Assembly: GCA_025267735.1 (NCBI GenBank)
Contig: CM046299.1
Location: 31,449,987-31,513,986 of the forward strand
DNA from: Mactra quadrangularis
Taxonomy: Eukaryota; Mollusca; Bivalvia; Venerida; Mactridae
Length of the DNA stretch: 64,000 nucleotides
Direction: 5' to 3'
Shown piece by piece: positions 12,121-24,443 of this stretch. The notes under the pieces were generated by a model. That model was not told where the DNA came from and ran no database searches. It was given only the letters and a program-made list of their open reading frames with translations. Each line of letters begins with the position of its first letter. Positions within the stretch are counted from its first letter, which is position 1. Position numbers and translations under genes: made by a program.

Positions 12121-12900
12121 TTAAAGTTTATTTTTTTAAAGATGGATTGTCCTCCGTTTAGGGAGAACTTATTATCATGAAATACTTACTTAGTACATGT
12201 ACTGGTAAAGTGTACAAGATAATTGTATGGTAAGTTAGAAGCCGTGTACAACCTTACAAATATTGTCAATAAACGATGAATAATACAATTTAAAAAAAAC
12301 ATCATGTATAAAAAATCTAACAATTTAAATAGCTCTTAAATAATTGATGCACACTTGCAAAAATAATGTGAAATTATATATGATAATAACAACACAAACA
12401 ATACATACCTATTTTAATATACTTTTGTGTACATGTTGCTTATTACATTTTGTTCTCAAAAATATCGCAGGTTAAACTCAACATAGCATTTTATAGAATA
12501 TGTAGAACTTTTATTTTACTCCAGTATAGAACGTGATTTTATAAAAATCCGTGACATTATGAGCGTAAATAGAAACGTAAAGTATTAAAATTTCAACAAG
12601 CTTAAGAGGGATAACAATTTTGGCAAGCATATTGTTATTGTCTTTTAAATAAAACTATATTTATACGTCTTACTTTCTTCTGGTCTAATTCAGAAACAAT
12701 ATGTAAAAGACCTCATTCTTTTATCCTTTAAGTATAAACGCGATTATAATTAATGAAGGTTAAACCGTATTATCTACAAAACATTTTCAAGGACTTGTAT
12801 AAGTAAGTCGGTCCAGTTGAGAAAAGCGACTAAATCAAAGCACTGAAAGTACTGGGGTATTCATTGTGTTTAGATTTATTGCATTTTTGTTGGGTTTAAC
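12121..12900. other. No recognisable feature
   Basis: AT-rich sequence without long open frames, splice-bounded exons or repeats that I can define. Confidence 0.5.
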
Positions 12901-12992
12901 TAGTGATGAAGAATCGGACAAAATCCAATCGATAATCGAATTGAATCAAATGTAATTAATCGATTAAAAATCGATAAATAATCGAAAATTTG
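12901..12992. repeat. Solo hAT-like terminus
   Basis: TAGTGATGAAGAATCGGACA is followed by alternating AATCGAT/ATCGATT blocks down to AATCGAAAATTTG. This is the style of hAT element ends (TAGTGATG start, ATCGAT-rich subterminal region). No matching inverted end or flanking 8-bp duplication was found. Confidence 0.4.
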
Positions 12993-13119
12993 TTCAAATG
13001 CTTACTTTATCTTGGCAAGAGTTTTCCTTAGAAAATACACGAATTTTAAATAAATCTCTGAAAAATATTAGGAAATATCACTTCTCTCAAGACAACATCC
13101 TTTATTTAATTAAAAAAGC

Positions 13120-13405
13120 AGCCCAACTAGCTCAGTTGGTAGCACGCAAGTCTACTGATCGAGGGGTCGTGTGTTCGATTCCCGGGCGGGGCATACTTTC
13201 GTGGAGCTTGGTCATGAAATTATTTCTACTGCCATTCTCCCTCCTACCAATAATTTTTAATTATGTAGGCAGGTGTCAGTCACTGACGAAAGTATGCGCT
13301 TAGTAGTCGGTTCAGAGATTTAGCCTTTCCGGGAGGAGTGAGTAGGTTGACTGACCTCCGTTATATGACCTTATATGTGTTGCTACGGCGTTAAACCAAA
13401 CATAA
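13120..13405 (+). mobile_element. tRNA-derived SINE (family 2)
   Basis: The head has a good box A (TAGCTCAGTTGGTAGCACG) and box B (TGTTCGATTCCCG, about 13172). The body is unrelated to family 1. The 3' end, TATGACCTTATATGTGTTGC then ACGGCGTTAAACC, matches the tail of the SINE at 41603-41881, so two different heads share one tail. An A-rich CAAACATAAACAAAC stretch ends it. Confidence 0.8.
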
Positions 13406-14744
13406 ACAAACAAAATTTACTTAAATCAAACTAGATTTGCATAATTGATTGCTTTGAAAACATTTAAAACAAAGTCACTATGCCAAGACTAAAAAGATAT
13501 AATCATAATTTTATTTACTGTAATATGAAGTAAGGTAATTTTTTATGCTTTCAATTTATATCAGCAAGTAACTCATTCACAGTCAGTCTTGTGAATATAA
13601 ATATGTGAATATGTGTTCTGATAGATTTATCCAATCATATAAATGTCCATTCAATAAACTTTTTCTTAACAAATTCATTTAAGTTGATTTTAAAACTGAC
13701 AAATGTAAAATAAATAAAAAAAATGTTCGTAACGTATCGGCTACGAAAATTATTGAGGACGAATGTTTCACAATGCAGACCGTCAGCATGTTAACACCCC
13801 TGATGGGTGGGTCTTACCATCATATTATTGAGAACCATCATGAAATAAGCTTGTTTGGTTCAGTTTCTATGCTTATTAGATTCTAGTGAGTTAATAAATT
13901 TTAAAATTCACTTGATACAACATAATGAGAATAAGACCGTATCTGGAATTTGAACTTTTACCATACCTCACAGCGTTTCCCAAAGAGATTTGGTCGTAAA
14001 CTTTGAATAAAAGTGATAGCTTAGTTAACTGACCTGTAAATTGTAACAAATAATGTGTGAAGGTTTATAACGCACATCTGTAGGGCGTTCAGTTACCGCG
14101 AACGTTTCGTAACGTTCCGTAACGTTCGCAACAGTCATTATTGAACGGCTTGTTAGCGGAAAACGTTTAAGGCCAACAGGTAACGGTTTAAGTATATAGT
14201 ACGCGAGCATAAAACAACCTGAAACAAAATAGTTCCAGTACATTTTGCAATAATTTGGGGGTCACCGAACTCGTTTTTGGGCCAAGGTCATTTGAAGGTA
14301 AACACCTCTGAAACTGCTGATTAGAGCAAGAATTTTGACAAGTTAAGCAAGTACATATACTTACAATAAAAAATTATTAATCACCGGAATATTATTTTTT
14401 CGCTTCATTATATGTAAATAATCTGTAAGCATTGTAGTACATGGAAATTAATTATGAAAAAATCATTATTTTTTCTTGTAGGCTCTTAACTGGTCTCCAT
14501 CCTGTATGCCCAAAATTGGTTGTTTTTTACGGGATTAAGATAAATGTTCAACATATTTTTGTATGTACGTTGAATAATACAGATCTTAACTTTTGCTTAA
14601 ATTTTGCAACACAAATCAGACATTAATATTGTTTGATTTTATGGGGAAAAACATAGGTCACCGACCTTGTAAAAAAGTTACGAGACTCTTTTTGATACAT
14701 TACATATGTCAGTAAAAATCAGGTAAAATATTATAAAATACCAC
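13406..14744. other. Mostly featureless; one MITE fragment
   Basis: 14088-14130 (GTTCAGTTACCGCGAACG, then TTCCGTAACGTTCGC) matches, in reverse complement, the outer end of the foldback MITE at 62465-62656. The rest is AT-rich with only short, unsupported frames. Confidence 0.6.
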
Positions 14745-15079
14745 AAATTATTATTATTATTATTATATACCGCATTTGTATAGCGCTCTTTCATTGAATA
14801 TACATGTATGTTCAAAAGCGCTTCACCATCATATGCATAACTAGGAAATACGAGTTTAAATAAAAACGAAAATGAAAAATGAAAAAAAAAATAAAAAAAG
14901 AAAAAGATTAAGAGATGATGAAAATATAAAAACATAAATTGAAGACTAATATAAAACTAAGAATTAGTGATCAATAAAGTGCTCATAGTAGTTTAAAAAC
15001 AACAACATAACAAGTGGATTTTAACTGTAAAAGATAGTGAATGAGTGATAATGGATTGTTGGTATTTATGCATTATATA

Positions 15080-15595
15080 GTGGTCAGATAAAGTAAAAGT
15101 GCTAAAGATTATGATTAGATTATGAATAAAGGCAACCACCGACAAATCGGAACCAGACAAGATGCCTTGAAAAATCCATGATTGCAAGGTGCAAAGTTGG
15201 ATTCCAATTCAAAGATCCCTCTAGAACATCCATCAGCGTCAGCGCCTGATTCCTCAGATAAAGTTTAAGTGATATAGGTAAAGATTAGATTATCAATGGA
15301 AAGGCATCCACTAGCCAATAGGGAATCCATCCAGATGCCTTGGAAAAATCCATGATTGCAAGGTGCAAAGTCGGATCCCAATCCAAGGACCCCGCCAGAA
15401 CATCCATCAGCGTCAGCGCCTGATTGGTTAGATAAAGTATTAATCTTAAAGGTAATGAATATAAAATCGGTGGAAAGGCAATCCCTAGCCAATGGGAAAT
15501 CTGGCTAGATGCAGTAAAACCCATAATTGCAAGGTGCAAAGTCGGGTTCCAATCCAATGATTCCATCAGAACATCCATCATGCGGCCGCACATTA
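15080..15595 (-). repeat. ~175-bp minisatellite in LINE 3' region
   Basis: Three or so copies of a 174-181 bp unit; the block ATTGCAAGGTGCAAAGT recurs at 15181, 15355 and 15536, and CATCCATCAGCGTCAGCGCC recurs in the first two. On the minus strand two units stay open and encode a repeated peptide (DWDPTLHLAIMDF and DWNPTLHLAIMGF), but the third spacing is not a multiple of three, so I treat the open frame as incidental. Confidence 0.8.
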
Positions 15596-15839
15596 TTTGT
15601 AATAAACCTAATACATAATTATGGTTTGTAGTTAAGAATTTAATATTTTCATAATTTCATGGTGTTAAATGTTCGTAATTTGGGTATATTTTAAGATCAT
15701 TAAGCTAGATAGTTTATATTGACTAAAAGAATTTTCACTGTAGTATTAACATCACAACTGGACTTATTAATATACAATTTTAAGCAGTTTAAGATTGGTT
15801 CATTTTACTGGTCTATTCCAAAGTCGTAGTTTATTGTCC

Positions 15840-17005
15840 GAGGGTGATTGATTTAGTAAACATAGTAATTAACAAATAAGTAAGTTTTTAACTTTATCTT
15901 AAAAGTATTTAAAGACTGGGCACACTTGAGTAAGTCCGGAAGGGAATTCCACAGATTGGTGCCGCATGGCTGAAACTACGATTGCCAAAAGTAATTGTCC
16001 TAGACCGTGGGACTAATAGATAATGAATTGCTAGAACGGAGGTCTCTGTTGGCTTTATAAACATGTATTAGATCTTGAATATATATGGGACATTGGTTGT
16101 TAAGTGCTTTATATGTATATAATTATATATCAAGAGTTTGTAGCTGATCCGCTGTCAAACAGGAAGCCAATGAAGTTCCTTGAGCACTGGTGTTATATGA
16201 TCATGACGATGGGTTCTGGTGATGCTTCTTGCTGCCGTATTTTGAAGACGTTGAAGTTTATTCAGATTTGACTTTGAAGTATTTACAAGAAGGGCGTTGC
16301 AAAAGTCCAATCTTGATGTAACCAGAGAATTTACTAACGTCCTTGTAGCATCCACAGTTAGAAGCTTTCTTATGCGACCGATATTTCTTAGCTGATAATA
16401 AGACGATCTGCATACAATATTAACATGCTTCTCTATATCCATGTGTTGTGTGAAGTAAGCACCAAGATTTCTGATACAGTCTTTAGAGTTTGTGATGGAA
16501 TCACCAACTCTAATGGACATGTCTTCAACATGTTTACGATTATGTTTTGATGAGAACAAAATAACTTCCGTCTTGTCTGCATTCAATTTTAGCATGTTGG
16601 CATTCATCCACGAAATAATTTCAGTCAAACATTTTTCAATACGACTTAATGCTTCTGATCTTGAAATATTATCAATTGGTTTAAAGGATATGTAAAGTTG
16701 AGAATCATCAGCATAGGAATGATGTAATAATCCGTGTTGCGAGCAGATGGCACCAACAGGTTTAGTGTACATGGTGAAATACTTAGGTCCTAAGACAGAT
16801 CCTTGAGGAACACTGTATTTCATCAGCACAGGGTCCGAAAGTTCTCCACCTACACATACTCTTTGGTATCGATCATTCAGATAAGACTTTATCCAATTGA
16901 GAGCACCATGAGCAAGACCATAGTGATCATGCAGTCTGCTTAACAATGTATGATGGCCTATGGTGTCGAAAGCAGCAGATAGGTCCTTACTGGATTGTTA
17001 CACAA
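15840..17005 (-). pseudogene. LINE reverse transcriptase with intact YADD box
   Basis: Reading back from 17000: KDLSAAFDTI (motif A) leads into a 263-codon open frame (16155-16946). It contains SVPQGSVLGP (residues ~45-54), the catalytic YADD (78-81), LKLNADKTEVI and LGAYFTQHM, then a thumb with KLQRLQNTAAR and ELHWLPV. Downstream, after a stop and frame changes, come TNLWNSLPDLLKCAQSLNTF and a lysine-rich end, the usual C-terminus of jockey-type ORF2. The core is fairly well preserved, but the copy lacks its endonuclease and N-terminus. Confidence 0.85.
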
Positions 17006-17660
17006 TTATTGTCTAAAGACTGGAGAATGTGTTATAATAATGTAAAATAATGTTATAGTTAATTTTTAAGTTATATTTAAGTTTTATCGTGCGTTTGTCC
17101 CTAAAGTAGTCTTTAAGTAACTCGGTTGCTCATTTTGCTCGAAAATCGTCTGTCAAATTACCCCACCCACAAAAAACCAAGCTTTTGAAGCAAATATTCA
17201 GGGTTAAGAGATTTTGTCAAGAGAGAGGTTTATAATATTTTTTGAATCTTCGTGAATTTGTTTGGGCACATCTAAAGTAATTTGATCAAATAAATTAGGG
17301 TTACCGAAAATTTTAAAAGTTATGGTCATTTCAAAATGACCCCCTCCAATAAATGTAAATCTCCGCCAAAATACGTCAAAAATAACATACATAAGACAGA
17401 TGCACAGGAAACAATTCATTTGTCATTAAATGATGAATATGTTAGAGATAAATATTATGAATTCGATGAATCTCACTTTTATCATGCATTTTTTAACAAT
17501 TTATTCAGCAAATTCCGCAAATTTTGTGTTAAAAATAAAAAGTACCCCATATATTGTTATTGTCATGAAATAAAGATGTGGTGAACAATTCTTTACTCCA
17601 CATTTGTATTACAAAAATATCATTTTAAAAAAGTCACCATGGCAACCAAATGTTCTAAAT
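17006..17660. repeat. Dispersed repeat related to 3641-4265
   Basis: 17285-17435 aligns with 3690-3845 (CCGCCAAAATACGTCAAAAA, TCATTAAATGATG). The copy abuts the truncated end of the minus-strand LINE. An 82-codon plus-strand frame here has no recognisable domain. Confidence 0.55.
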
Positions 17661-19680
17661 GGTTGTGAAAAGAGAAATTCACATGTTTTAATTGTTGTAT
17701 GTTATATGCACATCTTAAACAGTGTAAATCCTTATGATTTCCATGAATAAACACATAATATTGTAGGAGTAAGTCCTGTAGAATTATATTTTTGTGGCAC
17801 TAGTTATCATAAGTACTAACCTCATCACTTTTTAAGTAAGCTACTATTCATAATGTAACAAGTGTAACAAATGGAATGTGTTATATGAAATGACCATTTA
17901 CAGAGGTTCTTACCAATCAAAGGTATGATACATGTCCATGGTTTTCCTTTCCAAGTAGTACCTCCTTTACCATAGCATGGAAATGCACTAATATTGCAAA
18001 ATTACCACTACACAGAACAAAAGATTAGGATTTGCATCTGTGAATTACTGACTACTGCATGACTACTATAGTGAGAGCCATTTATAATGACATGGCTTTT
18101 AAAATTGTCAACAATACAACAACTGGAAGCTTATTTAATATATTTAATGCATGGATTGTATTATTTACAATGTTTTTATCAACATTATGCTGACCAAAAC
18201 CAAGTAGATCTATAACATATCATGAACAAACAAAGTGGGTTCTTACAGTCAGTTTACTTATTAACATTGTTTTAAAACATTTCAACAATCACTTGTGGCT
18301 TAGACAATCAAATGTGTATATTATTTTTAATTTAAGTCTGTTTCCTAACCATCTATCATGCTGTCAGAGTATCATCAGTGTGGCACAACACAATACCTCA
18401 GTCATCTGTAAGAAAGAAAGACATTGACAGTTTTATTATATAAAAGGTTATATAATAAACCATGTACATGTATACAGGAATTTTGAAATAATCAGTCATA
18501 TTGCAATTGGCAAATCAGCAGTATTTTTTCAATTATTGACAAATGTAACAAATAAAAGAATGGTTATAGAATACCTAAAGATAACTTAACTTCTTATAAT
18601 ATTTAAAAGAAGTCAAATGTTTCATCAAACTTATATCAATGTTGATAATAAACCCATGTTTTTTATGTTTTATGATATCAGTCATGTCTCTGATCATGTA
18701 CCTCAATATACACAAAACTAAACATGTGAGTATGAATGCTTAAAGATCCAGATTATAATAATTTTCTAGAAAAATGAAAGATTTGTCACCTAAGAATTTA
18801 TAATACAGATCTCAGTCTGTTCCTCTGGTTATATACATGATTCAAAGTAGATGAAAAATAGGCTAGTTGAGGTTAATCAAAGGAAGAACTAATATGGTGC
18901 ACTACACAAATTTATAATACATAAAAAGCATAACACCTATAATAAATAAAAAATGTTAAAGTTTATGTGAAAATTGTATGTTGCGCCTCCCTCCAGCAAA
19001 AAACTTGATCTGCCACTGATCAGCTTTAGAGAGTGGTGGGGTATGAAATGTAAACAAACCTGTGTATTGTTGTGCATTGAGAAATATTCTAGCTAAATGT
19101 ATCTACACTTAGTTACACTTAGTTAATCTCGGACATATTTAGACGCTATTTTGAAACTACAGGTGTTGAAGTAATCTAGAACTGCCACCAGTGGCGAAAA
19201 TACCCCCGCAACGGCAACATTTCAAGATGACAGCAAGTCAACATTGTTGAAGTACAAAAGGGTCAATATTGTAATAAGCATAAAGACCATAAAAAGAACA
19301 GGATGCACAAAGCAAATTAGAAATAAACTGCAAATTACAGTGTAATTCACTATGGATGAGAAAAAGCAAAATGAACAGTAGTTGTCATACTTCAAATGAT
19401 TTTTTATATGAAAATGAACACAATTTGGTCATTATGAATGTAAAGTGGAACAACAGACGAAGAGTGAGATGAACCAGATGAGCAAAACATAGAATGTGTT
19501 TGAAATTTATGATAAATAACTAAAAATAAGGCACTTGTAAAGATGGTAGTCAGCAAACACATATAAATCAAACAAATGTAATAAAAAATATCAAAAATCA
19601 CAAATATCCCCGTAAATACAAGAAAGCCAAAATTACCTATCAGGTATTTTATTTTCACAGTTGCAAAGTTGAAATAATAT
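17661..19680. other. No gene seen; possible Helentron 3' flank and a MITE fragment
   Basis: AT-rich sequence. 19131-19180 contains AATCTCGGACATATTTAGAC and GCTATTTTGAAACTACAGG, matching the central part of the MITE at 62465-62656 in reverse complement. The 3' terminus of the Helentron should lie somewhere in this interval, but I could not identify a diagnostic hairpin end. Small frames such as 19404-19658 are AT-driven. Confidence 0.5.
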
Positions 19681-20454
19681 CTAATATCGCACGTAGCTGT
19701 TGTCTTTCAGTGGCTGGAATGGGACTGCTGCTGTGATAATCAAATGGTTACTATAGTAAGTTGGAATATAATCCAATACGATGTCATCTGGTTGTCTGTT
19801 GATCAGGAAAATGTCCAGAGTACTTCCACTACGGTGAGTTGGATTCTTTACTAACTGATGATATTGGTAGTACCTTGTCAAGGAATTCATTTCATTGGAA
19901 CATTTAGTACTTTTTCTCATGTTGATGTTGAAATCGCCAACTATAATTGTAGGTATATTTTCAGGTTTTCGTTGCAAGAGTTTGTCCAAATTTTTAAGGA
20001 AATACATGTAAGGAGTTTTGGGATCGTTATATATATTTACAACAATAATCCTGTAATTTGGATCTTGTATTGGTGATATACAAACCATTTGGTATTGAAC
20101 GTGAATATCTTCATATTGAAATTGTTTAACTAGTCTAAAATCAACACTGATGTACATTAATAAACCACCATGTCTGTGTTGTGAAATACTTGAAGAAGCA
20201 TCTTGTCTGATGGCATGGAAATTTTCTATATGAGGGTGTAGCTCACGAGATTGCAGCCATGTTTCTTGTAAACACACTAAATGTATATCACTGTTATAGT
20301 TGTCCTTCATAAAAGCCTTAAAATGAGGTTTCAGTGAATTTATGTTAAGACTTAGAATTTTCAGGTAGAACAGTTGGCACTTTTCCACGGAACTGATGAC
20401 AAGCTTAGTGAAAACAGCTTCCTCTTTCATTCGGTTTATTTCTTTGAATTGCAT
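19681..20454 (-). pseudogene. Helentron C-terminal endonuclease domain (EEP/APE-like)
   Basis: A 257-codon open frame. LSLNINSLK (residues 35-42) supplies the first conserved Asn; LVCLQETWL (59-67) has the catalytic Glu; VVNIY (138-142) and VGDFNIN (172-178) hold further active-site residues; STLDIFLIN (211-219) is typical of LINE-type EEP domains. The final box, normally Ser-Asp-His, reads YSNHLII (234-240): the catalytic Asp is replaced by Asn. The domain is joined to the helicase by a one-base frame difference near 20440, where the two frames overlap by 50 bp. I read it as the C-terminal part of the Helentron protein rather than a free-standing gene, now probably inactive. Confidence 0.85.
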
Positions 20455-22747
20455 TTGAATTTACCCTTATCTGTTTGGAACGTACATCTCCAAGGAAATA
20501 AAGACCATTTAGATCCCTTGTTCTACTTATAGCAGTATAAAACTGGCCTTTATTGAAACTTCCATCACAACATACAACTGCTTTATCTTCAGTTTTTCCT
20601 TGTTCCTTATGAATAGTTACTCCCCAAGCTAAATCCAATGGGAACTGTACTCTCTTCTTAGTTATTTTTTTTTGAACGATTACTGTAATACACTGGACTT
20701 TCAACTTTAGGAATGGGAGTCCATGTAGAATTTCTAAGAAGTCCTTTACTAGCCTCACGGCAGTTTTTTCCAACTCTTTCTTCATCAAACTTTATTAATA
20801 CATATTTTGGATTGAACGTTTCAATATCAACATCCTCAGTCAATTGTGGAATAAACCCTTTTACAATACCAGCAGCAGAATTCACCAATCCATCAGATAC
20901 ATCAATATTCTTTGTCAACACAACACGAGCATTGATTGCAATTTTTAATTCTTCAAGAAGATCAGAACCAGTTACGTTGTTGCAGGAGGTCACTCTCTGG
21001 GTTTGATCATCTTTTTCAGAGTCTACAGCTTTAAGAATTAGAATTGGACCCTCAGTTTGCTGTAACATATATACGTTATGAGCATCTCGTAATCGATTAT
21101 AAGTAAACATGTGGGTACAGTCTATGGGATATTCTTCAGATGATTTTGAAACTTGACGCAATCGAAGAACTTCAATGTCATTTTCAGTGTGTTGACCAAT
21201 TCTTACTCTATTGAGAAGGGAAGCAAAATCCGCATCATCTTTTTGGCGCTGTAGTTCAGTAAGTTCAAAAATTTGGAAATGTGAAGTCCACAATGAACCA
21301 TATATAGCAGCAATTTTATCTGACGGTTTTGAGTATACAGGAGATTGTGCAACAGGAGGCAGCTGCATTAGATCTCCAACTGCTAAGATAGAGATGCCCC
21401 CAAATGGTTTATTAGTTCCCTTAATATCACATAAACGTCTATGAATAGTCAGCAACATATCAGCACTGACCATGGAGATTTCATCAATTACTATCAATTT
21501 GACATCACTAAATGACTCCTTCATAGCTGCCAGTTTTTCAGATGACACAGGACAGTAATCATCATCTCGTGAGGTATTCACACGTAACTGAAAGGCTGAA
21601 TGGCATGTATGACCAGAAACATTATAGGCTGCAGCTCCAGTAGGTGCACAAACAAGAATGTGATTATCTAGAACTTGGTTATTCCTAGCAAATAAACGTT
21701 TAACATTTTGTACAATGGTTCTCACAAGGAAACTTTTTCCAACTCCAGCTCCACCAGTAAGAAAAATATGGAATGGTTTCAGTTTAATACCTGTATGTGA
21801 TAAAATCATATCAGTTGCCCATTTTACAATAAACTGATGAAGGTTATATTGCTGTTTATTAAGAGTCATAAGCATGTTGTACCATTCTGTAGAATTCATG
21901 TCTTCACTGGAGATGTCATATCGGTATGGTACTAGACCAAGATCACTGGAAACCATATTGTTTTTGTCAGTCTGGTATATTGAATGAATAACATTCTCTT
22001 CTACTATCCCTTCAGCTTCTTCTTCCAAACGACTCTGTTCTGTCTGTGGTGCAACAACTGTCCAACTGTCTTCTGGAATTCCGTTTTCTTGAATATCATC
22101 TAAAATTTGCTGTAATATTTCAGCATGGTGTTCAAATGTCTGTTGTTTTTCAATGATCACCTGATAATTGATTTCAAAAGTTTCCTTGTAAGAATTGTCA
22201 TAGAGATCGTCAATCTCATTCCTCCAGGGGAAATAGAGTAAGAGCTGAGCATGATAATAATTTTCGGGATTTTTATTCAAAGACCACTGATGCGACCGTA
22301 AGATGGCTGGTTCTTTTTTTTTACAAATATAACCAAGGCCATTCTTAAGAGGAAGTATATTTTTTCTGGAAGCATCAACTGTACTTGTATTTTTGTAGCA
22401 AATTTTGAATTCTGATGCAAATTCTGCCAAACATATGTTTTCTAAGCAATCTGGTCTTGCAGCATACTTATCAAGAAGGCCTTTCACAAAAACGTCCGGA
22501 TCATCATCTTCCATTCTTGATATAGCAGCCATTGGTTTAAACAATCTAGTTCTCTTGTCTGGCATGTCAGTTGGAACGAAAATGACCTGTCTTGAGCCTC
22601 TTGTTAACGGAAGTGAAAGTAAACGATAAACAGCTTCCTGAGCACTCACTTCTCGATGGGTTAGAAACTTATATGCAACATTTTTCATGGATTGCTTTGA
22701 ACCAAGATGTTGGGAACTTGCACTAACTGCCTTTAAAACATCACCTA
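20405..22747 (-). pseudogene. Helentron PIF1-like SF1 helicase domain
   Basis: The 676-codon frame at 20658-22688 contains motif I GGAGVGKS (residues 312-319), Ia APTGAAA (348-354), II DEISM (402-406), III GDLMQLPPV (438-446) and LTELQRQ (476-482). The C-terminal motifs, FPLDLAWGVTIHKEQGKT and QFYTAISRTRDLNGLYFL, lie in the overlapping frame at 20405-20788. The two frames are separated by one base at a run of nine A (plus-strand T 20665-20673). N-terminally, sequence upstream of the first Met (LGDVLKAVSAS) continues the Rep-helicase linker, linked through another A-run shift near 22750. The helicase would unwind donor DNA during rolling-circle transposition. All motifs are present, so decay is recent, or some shifts are consensus errors. 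Confidence 0.9.
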
Positions 22748-24443
22748 ATTTTTTTCTGGTTTGGAAATATATGAAGCGAGATACATGACACAGGAATAAA
22801 CATTGGTGACAAACGGTACGTCTAAATTAGCTTCCCATGCTTCCATCATGGTTTGATTGTAATTGTTTACTGAACTCTCATATGGTGTTCTTTTCAACAA
22901 CATAGCTGGCTGATTATGTTTTGTCTTGATCCAATGTAAAGCTTTCAAGTATGCATTTTCTGTCACAGAGGCTTTCTCAAGTATTTCTTCTAATATTGTC
23001 TCAGGAGTAACCTTATCTAGATTTTCATATATAGATGTTAATATTTCACAATAACTATTTTGAACATCAGCAGATGGTTGCTTTTCTAAAGGTTTCAGAA
23101 CCAGTGTTTTATTCACAGGAGGTCGTGGAAAATTAAAACGACAATTTTTGCCATGTTTTCTACAAGCAATTGAATGTGTATGCCTCTGAACTAAATGTAG
23201 TAAATCATACAGCTTACTATTTTCTAGAGGCAAGTGACAGGATATTTTTCCAGAAATAAAGTCTCTTATTTCATCAGTCATTGTCTTCAAAATTTGGTGC
23301 ATTTCTAGCCCAAGCTAACATGTGGACATGAGGTGATCCTCTGTGTTGAAATTCGATACGGTACTTATAATCAGATATTTCTCCCAATGGATTTAATTCC
23401 TTATTCAACAAAATATGTTTCATAAAGAGCTGAACCCTAGTATCAAAATGTCTAGCAGCTGTGACAGGATTTGATCGCAAGTATTTACACTTGTCTTCCC
23501 ATGTCAGACTGTTCACATCTTCATCTGTAAGGCTAGCTCCTTGTTGCTTAGCAATAATTTTTATAGTATCTGTCCACTTGAGATCAGCAGCAGATAAAGT
23601 TACAAACCATGTACACGGACCTAGCTGGCGAATCATTCCTAAAAGGTCATAAAAGAGCTTATTGAAATACGATGGAGACCCTCTAATCTTTTGGAGGAAA
23701 TATGTTCCCAAATCACTTCTAACTATTTCGGCTATATTCTCTTTCAGTTGTCCAGCAGTCACTTCTGTGTCCTAACCGTTTCTTAAACTTATACTCAAAC
23801 TGTCCATCACTTCTTTGGCTTCAGTTCTGTACTGGGCATAAAAGATATAGTCAATATTTTTTGAAAATCTTCCATCGCAGTTTAGAACTCTAGATTGGAA
23901 ATACTTCTTTAAAGATATCTTCTTTTCTCTGGTACATGAAAAGCCAAATCTACCAGTAGGAAATAGTTGGGGAAAACTTAATTCTTCTGCCTTTGTATCA
24001 TCATAGAATGATTTTGGTTTTTTGACTTCTCCAGGAGCAATTTCTAACACCTGACATTGGTTTTCAACTAAGTCTTTAGGCTGTAATGCTGTATCAAATG
24101 GTAGTCCACTTAAACGGGATCGCTCATCCTCAATTTCTTCCAACTCATCATCATTTTCATTGTCATCATTGGATAACTGATCAGGAGCCTCATTTTGGTC
24201 ATTTTGGACTTCAGTGGGTTGTCCATGTTGCATATTACCAGTAAGATAATTCCATGTGTCTTCGTGTTCAGATAAATTTATTTCATTCCAATAATCATTA
24301 ATTTGTATGTCATTGTACAATGGGGTTTTGATATTATTCTTCTAAATATACAAAGCAGTAAGAATTTTGTCAGGTCGTATTTTTTGATAGAATGAATGTC
24401 CTCTATACTAGAGTTTTCTTTTTACGTTGACAGTAATAAATGT
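22745..24443 (-). pseudogene. Helentron Rep (HUH nuclease) domain
   Basis: Three reading-frame pieces. 23772-24443 carries FITVNVKRKL, RGHSFYQKIRPDKI and an acidic region (two in-frame TAGs at 24408 and 24342). 23274-23762, in the same frame after a TAG at 23772, carries TAGQLK, a FNKLFYDLLGMIRQLGPCTW segment and EFQHRGSPHVHMLAW, whose His-x-His (residues 145-147) is the HUH metal site. 22745-23302 follows after a one-base shift near 23285 and ends YLASYISKPEK, with two tyrosines four residues apart, the Y2 pattern of Helitron Reps that nicks and joins DNA. Catalytic residues are retained despite the lesions. Confidence 0.9.

Larger units (their letters stand above)
14745..17005 (-). mobile_element. 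Jockey-like LINE, 5' truncated, minus strand
   Basis: An RT coding region (15840-17005) is followed by a ~1.1 kb 3' region that contains a minisatellite. It ends in GCGCTATACAAATGCGG and an ATT microsatellite at 14750-14768, a common LINE 3' terminus. Upstream sequence stops inside RT motif A near 17000. Confidence 0.75.

Noticed and set aside
13120..13200. Functional tRNA gene
   Set aside because: Box A and box B are good, but the sequence continues into a SINE body and tail; no clean tRNA 3' end.
19404..19658. 84-codon hydrophobic minus-strand frame downstream of the Helentron
   Set aside because: AT-rich sequence gives hydrophobic codons by chance; no start context, homology or repeat support.
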